Part shown: piece after piece, positions 10,169-20,288 of the stretch | Position numbering within the stretch: position 1 is the stretch's first letter | Layout: each line of letters begins with the position of its first letter | DNA from: Zygnema circumcarinatum | Taxonomy: Eukaryota > Streptophyta > Zygnematophyceae > Zygnematales > Zygnemataceae | Length of the DNA: 64,000 bases | Reading direction: 5' to 3' | Assembly (NCBI GenBank): GCA_037447605.1 | Contig: CM074807.1 | Coordinates: 2,113,193 to 2,177,192, forward strand | Program-made: the position numbers and the translations under genes | Notes under the pieces: model-generated | Seen by the model: the letters and a program-made list of their open reading frames with translations, nothing else | Databases searched by the model: none | What the model was told of the DNA's origin: nothing

Positions 10169-12631
10169 TTAAAGCCTTGCCCTGAGAGGGCCCGTCTGCT
10201 TCCTGGAAAGATGCGCTTCAATGGTACCGTGGGGTTCGCTCGTTGGCAAGTAGACATCATCGTTGAACTGAACACGCGACACAGAAACACAAGGAACTCC
10301 TTAAAACTTTTTCAATCGCGCATGGACGTGGCTAAACTAATCAGACCAAGAACGAGCAAAAACTTGAACTAGTACCAAACGATGCTCCAAGTCCTTCTTA
10401 CACAGGAAACTTGTATGAGAAGGTGCCTTTGCGCAAGCAGTTTCAGCACATTGAAGATCCACTGACACGAGCCTACTGGCGTCATGCGGCAGCAAGCAGC
10501 CACTAAAACATCCAGGTGCAGGTCAACTTACTTTGACTCCAATAGCCGGCATATTCACGGGAATGAAGTGAAGATTGGGCATGTTGAGGTATACCGACTC
10601 CACCTCCGGCACTCTGCATGCCTCCACTTGTGAACTCAGGCCAAAGTGTCTAAACTTTGTTTTGTCCGCCTATTCTAGTGCAACAATTCAGTATCAAACT
10701 GATACTGATACTGATACTGAATTCCACTCTGACAGGTTCACATACTCACTTTTCTAGAACGGCCTTGGCCATAAGATAAAGGGTATTCTGCACAGAAGGG
10801 CTGTATGTGCCACTAAGGGGTGGTCCAAAAAATGTGCCGGTAAGAACTGACTTCACTGTTTCAAAAGTGGCCGCATAGCAGCTCGGCTCGGAGCCATATC
10901 TGAATCACAAATAGCATTTCAATGAGAACAATTTCTGCGATTCTCTATTCTAGTAGGATCTGCCAGGAAGTGCCCAGCTGACTCAGGGGTAAGGCTAGTT
11001 CAGCTCAGAAGCAAAATATTATCAGAACATACTGCAAAACGAATACCTCCAGGTGGCCAGTATAGACGACGCGACAATCCGCTCCCGTGTGTCAGGAAGA
11101 ATGGTGTATGAATCTCGGATGAAGCCCTCAAAACCAGACTGCACATCCAGACGAGCTGACAGTAAGCTGAGACTATGCTTCAACTTTTAAAATAAAACCA
11201 AACAGTTATTTAATAAGGTATACTTGGTGAGCCCACATCTTGTTTAGCGAAGTTTCTATTATCATGAGAACATTATCACACTGTGTGGCCGTAATAAGAG
11301 CCGGGTCACTAAACCTGTGTGGTCTTGAGGAGAGCCAGGTCCTTGATGCCTGCAGTGACTGTTTCAGTGCCTGCCTTATCGACTTCAACCTCGACTGTGT
11401 GCATCTCCGTTCCTTGCTTGAAACCTGCAATGTCCCTCCCCCCTCAGAGAAACTTGACGAGAGGAGTGATATATGGACCTAGCTTACGCCGGACTTTCAA
11501 GACGCTAAATTGAGAAGAAGGCTTTCAGAGATGGCGGACTCCACGGAAGGTGAAGTAGAGTGACAAAGAAGAGCAGATCAGAAGTACACAGAGTCTGTGG
11601 AGGTATTAGGAAAGCCATTAATTCAAGGACACCATTTTCTGCTGGGGAGGACGGGAGCATTAAGGAGGCTCAATTCCATCATGATTCCGCTAAATCAAAC
11701 GCGCAACATAGAGAAACGCAAAAAAAACGGTTCTTTGCGTTGGTTATCAGCCACAATTCAAAGACCATGAAGAGGTGATTCTTTTGAATGAGAAATACCG
11801 TGGTTGTGAGGCAGGCCGCTGACAGTCTCCCGCTCCCATGGCTTTTCCACAATTGAAACTTTGGAACCAGTCACCTGCCAAAGAGGGAAGCAGAAGGACT
11901 GGGCTGCTTCAAATGCATAACCATTTTTGACACTTCTCGCGAGTGCTGGTGACGCAAACAACCTATTGCAAGTAACAAAGGGCAGCTCAGTATCAGGCCA
12001 CTCACTACCGGATATGTCTTCAAGAAGTGTCTCCCGATTAAAAGAGCGAAAGACTCCATAGACAGCTTCTCCTTGCATTGTTGAGCGAGCACGTACACCT
12101 GCCCCCCCATGGATAAGAAGAGGGATCAATATGAGAAGGCGTACCTTAATTTGAACAATTCAGCAATGATATTAGGCCTCCCTTGAAGCATGAAAACCGA
12201 CAGCACCATGTTCAGCGCACGAGAACATGAATTGTATAACTAGACAACCATTCTAACAATGCAAGCACAAAGCAATCGCAAGCGGACTGCTCTACACATA
12301 CACTTGACCAAGAATGTTCAAACAAAGCTCCTTTTAATCGTACAGCAAGCTGATACTGCAAATATCATATTTACATTAAGCTTGAGGCCCTAAATTATGC
12401 AAGCGACTGGCAAACAAGGTTACTAAGCAGTACCGTGTTCTTTATAGTATCAGTGGCCACAATGTCGGAGTTGTCTCCAGCTGTAAAGGCGGACTCGCAG
12501 TTCGACATCAAGGAAATGTCGACATTCCATTCCACAATGTGATGCACATTGCCCTCCCGCCACACTCTCCCGACCCGCACTTTCGACTTCCCGTGCTGAT
12601 GACGAACAATCGAAACGTCCGTCGCTGCCAT
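10169..12631 (-). CDS. UOX: Urate oxidase (uricase), peroxisomal
   Basis: Oxidises urate to 5-hydroxyisourate in purine breakdown, normally in peroxisomes. Eight exons with matching phases (12631-12434, 12098-12006, 11874-11799, 11424-11315, 11138-11047, 10899-10750, 10613-10532, 10267-10169) give 299 residues, the usual uricase length. Family signatures appear in order: HGKSKVRVGRV, GDNSDIVATDTIKNTVYV, VEKPWERE, PHNHGFKQGTEMHT, KDLALLKTTQSGFEGFIRD, TYSPSVQNTLY, MPNLHFIPVNMPA and SEPHGTIEAHLSRK. The active-site Lys, Thr and His regions of the family are present. The protein ends ...RARL, and ARL matches the type-1 peroxisomal targeting signal. The start at 12631 (MAATDVSIVRHQHG) is the first ATG in frame. 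The gene is head-to-head with the phosphodiesterase gene across 422 bp. A short GATACT repeat (10691-10720) lies in one intron. Confidence 0.95.
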
Positions 12632-13053
12632 GCCGCGAGAAGTTGTCCTGTGGAGAGGCAGCTTCAGCAGAACCAGCACCTCAGTCTCCTAACGTATGCA
12701 GCAGAAGCAGAGACAAAGGAAATGCTACAAGGAGAGGGGGGGCAGCTTTCTCCTTTAAGGAACAAAGGTGAGCATTGCAGCACTCCTACTGTATGGGAAA
12801 AACAAAAAAACGCACTTTTTTGTCTGCCCGTACATTCTGGTCCGCCAACTTTAAATCATTTTCAAGCCCAGCCCCTCTCACATTGTCAGCCTCAAAATTT
12901 GTTTCCCTCGAAAACAAATAGCAATCCTAGTCCCCCTTGCCGCCGGCGGCGTAGGGCACCTCTGCGAGGGCGCTCTCGCGAGAGTCGCGTTAGCGATGCA
13001 GCAACGCGCGTGAGGCGTGCCACGTGGCGCCCTCCTGACAGCCCAAGCCGGCC
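12632..13053. promoter_or_regulatory. Head-to-head promoter, urate oxidase / cyclic phosphodiesterase
   Basis: A 422-bp gap separates two divergent start codons. The right half is GC-rich and contains CACGTG at 13021-13026, about 30 bp before the phosphodiesterase ATG. Shared or overlapping promoters are likely from the geometry; no TATA box was identified with confidence. Confidence 0.45.
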
Positions 13054-14545
13054 ATGGCCATGGCCATGGCGGGGCGCCCGGCCGCCCGCTGGCAGCTGCA
13101 GGACGGGGCGCGGGGGCTGGGGGCGCTGGCGGGGCTGCTGGTGCTGCTGTACGTGCTGCAGGTCCCGCCATGGCTGTGGCGGGCGAGCAAGGTGGAGCAG
13201 TACTCCATATGGGCGATGCCACGCGCAGGGAGCGGTCTGCAAGAGCGCTTGGAGGGCGTTATCAAGTCGCTGAGTTCGGAGTTTTATGGCATTCCTTTTC
13301 CGCCTCATGTCACGGTTATTGGAGCGTTTGGAGCTGGTCAGGGGCTCAAGGAAGGGGAAGTGCTGCGCAGAATGGAGGCCTTGTGCCGCTCGCTGAAGCC
13401 GTATACAATCCGCGTGCTGGATGTCTCCAGTGGGAATAAGTATTTTCAGTGCGTCTACCTCCGCATCGTGCAGAGCGAAGAGGTAAGCGGCTCCTTAATG
13501 CGTATACGTTGGGGATGCTTTACTGGGCTGGCGTGATTAATGGGCATCTGTAAGCGATTGTTTGTGCGTTGTGTGTTGTCGGATCGTAAAAAGTGGTCGC
13601 TGACTCTGGTGTTCTATGTGCTGGACTGACAGTATTATAATGCGGGAACACTTCGCCTACTGATACTGGAGCGTTCTTTTGCTCCTTCCGCAACAGGTGA
13701 TGCAGGTTAACTGGCATGCGCGTGTTGCCTTCGGCTTGGCAGATAAGAGCAGTGGAGGTTCTTATAACTCGAGCGGTAAGCGAGTCCACCCATAGTCTTT
13801 ACTTACTTGCCAGTAACTGCTGGCCTTATCGTAGCTTCTTTTCACTTTTTCTGTGTGAGGTCGTCAAATCCCAAATTGCGAATCGCTTCTGCTAGGACAG
13901 CGCTAGTCGGAAAGGTCACCATTTGAGTGCTTCTTGTGCCATATTATTTTATATGTTCGATACTCTACAAAGAGAGTTTTCAGTAACTCTTCTATACAGG
14001 TTACTGAAATTCTATGGCATACTCCTTCGTGGCGTTTCCAAGTTCAGAGATTTTTTGTAACAATGTATTCAGTGATCTTGATAGCGGTTCGAACTCTGCG
14101 ACGATGTTGTTTCGACAAAGGGCCCAATTGTAAATCCTAGCTTTTTTCTTTTGTCCTTAGGTCCTTTGCGACCAGTTCCTCGTGGTTCCCCATGATGATT
14201 TTGTCCATGTACATTTGATGGCATCGCCATCGTGAGATCAATGTCACATCACCCATACACTAATTGTAACTGGATAATGCTTAATCAATGGCTGCAAAGC
14301 TAACTTTGCAATTGTTGATTGAACCACGGGGCTCAGGGTACATGCCACATCTCAGCCTGATATACGGACACCTTCAGGATTCGGAAAAAGCTCTTGCGAA
14401 GAATAAGGTTGAGACGGAGAACAGTGATATTTTGCAGGATATGGAATTCTCCGTTTCCAGTTTGGCGCTTTATCGAACAGATCCTGACGATTTGGAGATG
14501 AAATCGTGGGAGTTTATCCGCGAATTTAAGCTGGGAAATCACTAA
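13054..14545 (+). CDS. Cyclic phosphodiesterase-like 2H phosphoesterase with N-terminal membrane anchor
   Basis: Three exons (13054-13482, 13697-13757, 14337-14545) encode 232 residues. The 2H phosphoesterase fold is marked by YSIWAMP, then PHVTVIGA (first H-x-T, His85/Thr87) and YMPHLSLIYG (second H-x-S, His168/Ser170). Plant relatives hydrolyse ADP-ribose 1'',2''-cyclic phosphate and nucleoside 2',3'-cyclic phosphates, products of tRNA splicing and RNA decay. Both catalytic motifs are intact. Unlike the compact soluble plant enzyme (around 180 residues, from memory), this protein begins with about 20 residues followed by a hydrophobic segment at about 22-40, so it may be membrane-anchored. 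The ATG at 13054 is followed by two more in-frame ATGs at 13060 and 13066. Intron 2 carries a copy of the dispersed repeat. Confidence 0.88.
14171..14250 (-). repeat. Dispersed short repeat, copy 2 (in phosphodiesterase intron 2)
   Basis: Eighty nucleotides, nearly identical to 52178-52253: outside a 4-nt gap I count three mismatches in 76 positions. It also matches, in reverse complement, the copy at 9544-9606. It lies about 90 nt before the last exon of its host gene, on the sense strand of that gene when read as GTTCCTCGTG...CACATC. Contains the GATGGC-ATC-GCCATC hairpin. Confidence 0.8.
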
Positions 14546-16162
14546 CAGAACTTCAAAGAGCCAAACAGTACAGCCCCTAAATCTCTGTCTCAGCCTAGAG
14601 GGACCCCACTGCACTTTACGTCCTTGTAATTATGATCCCATTTTCGTATTCGTTAGTTCTCTCATATCTGAGAACGGGGCACTCCTTGTAGACTGAGTTA
14701 CTTATTGTCTTGAAATTAGGCAATGTCTTCGAGTTGTAATTAAAGACCTGAGAATGATCTCTTTCTTGTGAAGATAACAACTTTTACTTTACACCTCTTT
14801 CTTTAAGAGAAAGGTGGGGAGCAAACCCATGCAGCTGAATGTGAGTACAAGCGGTGGAGACTTGCGGAATTGGGGTTTCCATTCAAGGACTTTTATCGTC
14901 TCAAATTTTGTTGGCTGTTCCTTTACTGGAAGGAATAAGCGTGGTTCTTTCGCGAAGAGTGTAACCTTTTTCCAATAAAAATGTCTCATGACCAATGCAT
15001 AGCAGAAGGGGGTTTCTGACTTCCATTTTTTTCCAGTTCATCTCTTCACAGGGTGTCAGGCCATGATCACGCCCATATGATGGTTGTATTGTTTTTGCGG
15101 AAATTTCTTATGTACACTTGTTTCTCTTCCTTCCTACGGAAAGCATTTCTTGGACAAACCCTCAGATTGAATGACATTGTGCGTGTCCTTCTCATTTGCT
15201 CTAAAATGGAGATACATTTTTGGTTAAGGGACACTTCGCACCTGGCGGTAATGGAACGAATGAAGACACGTGAATCTGCTCATCAGTACTATTCACCCTT
15301 CTTACTTGCTTGTGCCGCCTCAACATCACTAACATCAAGCCTGTAAATAATGACTAGCATCTGTTTCCCTGTGTGTTTTTTAAAGCGGGAGAGGGAGGCT
15401 GCGCGTCGGGTAGACTGCCGCCTACCTCTCATGCATTTTTTGGTTTTTTTTGTTCGTATTGATTTCTTCCCATTTGTTCCCCGCTTCGTCCATCCCACAC
15501 CGCACCATCGCCCGGACTGCCACTAATGCCTCCGAAGCAACGCTAACGCCAGGCGCGTGCAACCTGGACGTCCGTACAATGCACGGCATGCCACGCTTCT
15601 TCGTACATCCCCGTACGACATCTGGCATCCGTACGATACGGCATCGAGAGGGAATCTAATCTCGTGCTGGCAGGGAGGGAAGGGCGTAGGGCGCAGACAG
15701 CCCCCGAGGGGAGGCGGGAGGAGCGGCCTTAGACCTGCCGCAGGGCAGGGCGGGGCTTTACGATGGCGGCGCAGCCTGCGGCGGGGGCCGCTCGGAGAGA
15801 TGAGCACCGGGAAGGGTCGGTTTCTGCTGCGCTCACAGGCTGTCATGTGCCGTGAACTCTTCGTGAAGCCTGGCTGGCTCCAACTTTGCTACCGACCGAT
15901 TCTCTTGCTTTGATAGTCCCTTAATCTCTCAAGCTTTGGCATTGGCCTGCTCATGAAAGACGCCTCAGCATCCTTGCATCTGCCGCTGTTAGGCTTTTCT
16001 CACGCGGATGCATACTCTCGTTCAGATCCAAGCGGATCTGGCTGCCCTGAGCAGCTGGTTTTGGTGGCGAGCATGGTCGTGTAGGTTGCGGTGGCAGTGG
16101 CAGCCGCTAGCACCTGCTACGCGCTTCTGGCCTGACGTAGCACTTGTTGTTTCTGGTCAGCC
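14546..16162. other. Intergenic region between phosphodiesterase and metallophosphoesterase genes
   Basis: The left part is the 3' end of the phosphodiesterase gene. Between about 15560 and 15645 the words CGTAC and CCGTACG recur four or five times. From about 15660 to 15800 the sequence turns GC-rich, like the promoter blocks of other genes in this window, so transcription of the metallophosphoesterase probably starts near there. No coding sequence could be supported. Confidence 0.5.
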
Positions 16163-18633
16163 ATGCTGCGCCATGGATGTGGCATCGCTGTCCTCCTCTT
16201 CTCCACCCTCCTTTTCTGCGAGTACTTTATCCATTTTCGCCCCTATGCAAACCCTGCCTGTCACTGGCCGCCACTGGACCCGGCGCCTCGCAAGAATGAG
16301 CGCGTTCACCGCCGCAGGCCTCTTCTTGCTGCCAAGCCGCGCACGCTGAGAGCTGTTGTCATCGCTGACTTGAACATAATGGGAGCCAAAGGAGCCTATA
16401 TTGACAGGCTCCGTCGCGAATGGTTCATGAAACGCGCCTTTGAGGTAGATCCCCTCATCCATTGACGTTTTTAGCCGTAGCCGTCGAAAGGATGATGTGC
16501 ATCTACTTCTGTCGTCATTGTTTCCAGTCAGAGTGCCAAGGTCAGGGCGGTTTCTGAAACTGTTCGTTTATTTGTGTTGGTTGTTTACTTCTTTATGCAG
16601 AGAGCTTTGAGCAAGTTGCGTCCAGAAATGGTGCTGGTTCTGGGTGACATGTCACAAGATGGATGTAATGCATCGGATGCGGAGTGGGACGAAGTCCTAC
16701 GACGTTTTCGAAAGGTGACCGGACGGCCTTCAGAGCTCGCCCTGCATGTTTTGCCGGGCGATCGCGATATTGGAAACCACGAAAACGCAAACGAAGTAGT
16801 TATCCAGCGATTCGCCAACACTTTCTCAGCTCGCAGCCCAAGTAGTAGCAGCCTCTTTGAATGGGAAAATATTAGTTTCGTTTCGCTGAATGCCATGACG
16901 TTTTTGGGAGATGGCTGTTCTCGTTGTTTGCGAGCAGAAAGGGTCATCGAGACGGCTAGCAGACGTCTTTTTGGTGAAACAGGAGTCTCAAACGGTTCAA
17001 ATCCCCGGCCCAATGAATCACTGGAAGAAGAGCTAATGCCTGATCACAGTTATACGGCCAGTGTAGATAGCTTAGACAGGAAAGCAGCAGATGTAGATAG
17101 AGAAGAGAAGCAACTGGCTGCTTGGTTCCCTGGACCTGTGGTGCTTCTTCACCTCCCGTTGTTCCGAAAAGATGACAATGTGTGCAGCGCCGTGGACATC
17201 CCTCGCTGTGGGCCATGGCATCAGGTGGATGGCGTTTGTCTGGATATAAACTCACCGGCAGACATGTAAGTTTGGGAACTCTCAACTATTAATAACACCA
17301 TAGTATGCATGTGAGCTTTTGGGGTGACATTCCCTGTCAGACCCTTACGAACTCTTGTCGTGCTTCTGAAGAACAAATGGCCGCTGAATTTAACACTGGA
17401 TTGTCGGATCTCCATGGCAACTCAATGTGCCTCAGCGAATATTGAATAAGACTGAACAGAACTTTGCTTTGCTTTTTGTTGAGCAAAGTCAGTTATGAGT
17501 CTGACATCCTTTGTTTGCGATTTGAATTTTTCCTTGCGTCACAATGTTGGATAGTTTCTTTTGTATCAGTGATAAAAGTCCCAAGAAGTTCACTTAACTG
17601 GATTATGATGCAAGATGCCGAGGGCACGGTCTTGCAAAGTAGTCGGGGCATGCACCTTTGTCATTTGGTGCGGTCCAACTTGACTGTACCTTGTCCAGCT
17701 TGCTTTTGAGAAAGTACTATGTTCAGGTTCAGAAGAGGAGGGATGATGATAAAAGCTTCAGCTTTTCGTAAGTAGATCTGATTTTGAAGGAAGAACCTTT
17801 GTGGGAGAGGGGTCTAGTGTGAAAGAGATTGGCCATTGATCCTGGAGTCGGAAAACTCGTCCTTGCCTCATTCCTGGCGGCTCACATTCCGGAGTTGTGA
17901 GTGCAGATCGGCCCCGCGCCAAGAATCGTATAAACCTGGGATTGACGTTCTTACCCAGAATGCCTCTGAGTATATCCTACATGCCCTCCGTCCACGGTGA
18001 GCTCCTCACTCTCTGTGTTTTCCTAGAACCTTGTCTCCAAGGCTAGGTATTGGGCAACTTTGTTCATGGCGTTCAGGGCTTTTGACGCCTTTTCTAAAAT
18101 TATGCAGTCTCCTCTCCCAGCAGAGAATAGGCCATCAGACGTTCCAGGTTGTTCTATATATTCCGGTAAATGTGCGCTTCACTGTGTCTTTGATGGTGAT
18201 TGGTCAGTTGCTATCCATCGAGTTCGGTTGCAATGCCATCGATCATATACACGTCTCACTCATTTGAAAGCAACGAATGCTAATTGGCCTGCTTTTGCTG
18301 CCTCGCGTGACATACCCTGCGCGATCGTGATGGTTTTGTTCCAGAATTGTATTCTCTGCTCACACACATCGATACTGTGAGCGTATCCACGGCAACAAAA
18401 CAAGAGAAATCACGGTTCCGTCATTCAGTTGGAGTAACAGAGACGACCCGAGTTTCCTTCTGGCCGCCTTTCACCCCAATGGCAGTGTTACCACTCAGCT
18501 TTGTGCCCTCCCTAGAGAGAGCATTGTGCTGGGCACTTATGCCATAGTGGGCATGGTGGTCATTTTGTGGCTTCTGTGTGTGGCAGTTGGTAGATGCTGT
18601 TGTCCAAGAAATGAGCACCAGAAGCAGGAGTAG
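16163..18633 (+). CDS. Cdc1/PGAP5-like metallophosphoesterase, membrane protein
   Basis: Related enzymes remove ethanolamine phosphate side groups from GPI-anchor glycans in the ER/Golgi. Exons 16163-16444, 16601-17265, 17460-17487 (tentative, 28 nt), 17959-17996 and 18345-18633 give about 433 residues. An N-terminal membrane segment (residues ~7-24) is followed by the phosphoesterase motifs VVIADLNIMG, LVLGDMSQDG (Asp110), LPGDRDIG, VVLLHLPLFR and VFSAHTHRYC (His344/His346), then EITVPSFSW and a C-terminal membrane segment (LGTYAIVGMVVILWLLCVAV) and Cys-rich tail. This order matches the Cdc1/PGAP5 group. Two motifs deviate from the usual pattern: ADLN where a D-x-H/Q is usual, and GDRD where GNHD is usual. 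Either metal binding differs or this lineage tolerates substitutions. The 28-nt exon is chosen because it alone links the phases and gives LLSK before NASEYILHALRPR. Confidence 0.82.
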
Positions 18634-19850
18634 GTCGGCAGAGGGAAGTCACAGCCATGTGTCTGGTCGGAATGTGGAAGCCATCCATTCTTTGTACAGT
18701 TGTCATTAATAAGCCGCCGAGGTCAGCAGCTAGGAAAATGCAAGCGCGTTTGTACAGTGCTCACATAAGTGCCTGCTTTAGTATGGCTGGCGATTCCTGA
18801 GGCGTGTCACTTTCTGTCGTTCCCCCTACGCACTGTTCGGTGTATTCTGGAGGGATTCCATGTATTCAAATTAGCTGCAGTGCTTGTATAGGACTCCTGT
18901 TTCCCGCATAGAACCGTGTTGATTACGATGGCAAAATTATGACGTGTAAAAGGATTTTAATCCGTTGATGGTCCGGCGTCTCTAGTGCCGTCAACACGCA
19001 CTTCGGAGCTTGCTGATTGCTATTTCAGCGTAACGAAATGCGGGTTTGAGAAGAAATGCCGACCAGAAAAAGTGACAGCTAACGCCGGTGAATCATGCCG
19101 TCGTTTCAAACAAATGTTGGGGATGTCTGACACCGTCTGTCTGGTTTGATACCGTAAAACCGAACAGGCTGAGAAAGAAATTACTATTAATTACGATTAC
19201 TATTCGTAATCGGTGTTAAAAAAAAAGGCTATTTCCGCGTTAGGTTTCTCTTTTGTTTCTGAACAACGGTCCTTGTTCACATGCGAACCAATACGAAACC
19301 AAATTGAAGATTAACTCTCGGTCATGTTCAATCTCAATTTACTTTGCATCCACCGATCAACAATGAGTTGTCCACGCGCTTTGCGATTTGCCAAAATCGT
19401 TGATCTGGCGAGAAAAATCGGACGGCAAAAATTGGGCCGGAGGTCAGCAAATCTCGCAGATTGTTTGAACCCTATGTGGCAAAAACTGGAATCCGCAAGT
19501 GTAACCGAACAGATTGACACGAACAATTGAGCTTTGTTTCTGTATTGTTCAATTTGGAAAACTATTCATTTCGAGTGTTCTAAGTTCGAATGAGATCTTT
19601 TCATTTGATATTTCAACAATTCCCAAAACAAATTTCAATTCTTCAAATGAACGGCAGCAGCGTCCGCTCCCCCCCCGCGGGCGAAGTTGTTGATCGCGCC
19701 CTTGGACCCGGCAAACGCGGCGTGCTCACGCGGTCACGTCGCGTCACGATCACGGGTACGCTCGGACGGGGGGGGGGCGCAGTTTTGACAACCGTTGCCT
19801 CGACCAGCCCGCCCGCCTGGACCCGTCGTGACCGGCCGGAAGGGACGCGA
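18634..19850. other. Long intergenic region upstream of the second LEA-like gene
   Basis: Includes the metallophosphoesterase 3' end and an AT-rich stretch (about 19040-19660) with no supported gene. A small inverted repeat (CGATTAC...GTAATCG) is at about 19195. From about 19660 the sequence becomes GC-rich and leads into the ACGTG array. Confidence 0.5.
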
Positions 19851-19971
19851 CACGTGGCAGCACCCACGAGTCCACGTGTCGCGTGCTCGCCGTCCTTTAT
19901 GTCCACGTGGCTATAGCAAAGGCCTTGACACGTGGTACCTATAATCCTTTCTCGTAAGTCGGCGCCACGTG
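19851..19971. promoter_or_regulatory. Array of five CACGTG boxes (ABRE/G-box) upstream of LEA-like gene
   Basis: CACGTG occurs at 19851, 19873, 19904, 19929 and 19966 (first base), five times in 121 bp; the first is followed by GC, a full ACGTGGC ABRE core. The array lies 318-438 bp upstream of the LEA-like ATG at 20289. Multiple ABREs in cis are the classical requirement for ABA induction of plant LEA genes, so strong stress or ABA regulation is inferred. Confidence 0.75.
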
Positions 19972-20288
19972 ACGCATGCAGCCTCGCTTGTTGCCGCGTG
20001 GCACCGTCCAGTGCGCCTTTGCATGGCCGTTTCTGCCGCAGTTTCCTTTGCAATAAAAAGAAATACTTTCTGGGGTGATTTCTTATTGTGCATTCCGGCT
20101 TCCGAGTACTGATTCCGACCCGGTGCTCGTCCAGACTCCCTGACGAGCGGCCCCCAGTAAATGAGCAGACGGAGGGACCGGGGGTGTACTTTTGGGGCTG
20201 CGAGCGGTGGGGCCTTCACTCTCCTCTCCTCTCTCCTCCGGGTCTGCTCTGCTCTGCTCTCCGCGGGGCCATTTTTGAGCTAACGAGC

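Noticed and set aside
12539-13308. Long frames on both strands across the urate oxidase / phosphodiesterase divergent region
   Set aside because: GC-rich promoter sequence with few stops. The frames overlap supported exons on other frames and show no motif.
14171-14250. Box C/D snoRNA in the phosphodiesterase intron (ATGATGA as C box)
   Set aside because: The 52178 copy has GGATGA at the same place and no CTGA D box with a terminal stem was found in any copy, so it is kept only as a dispersed repeat.
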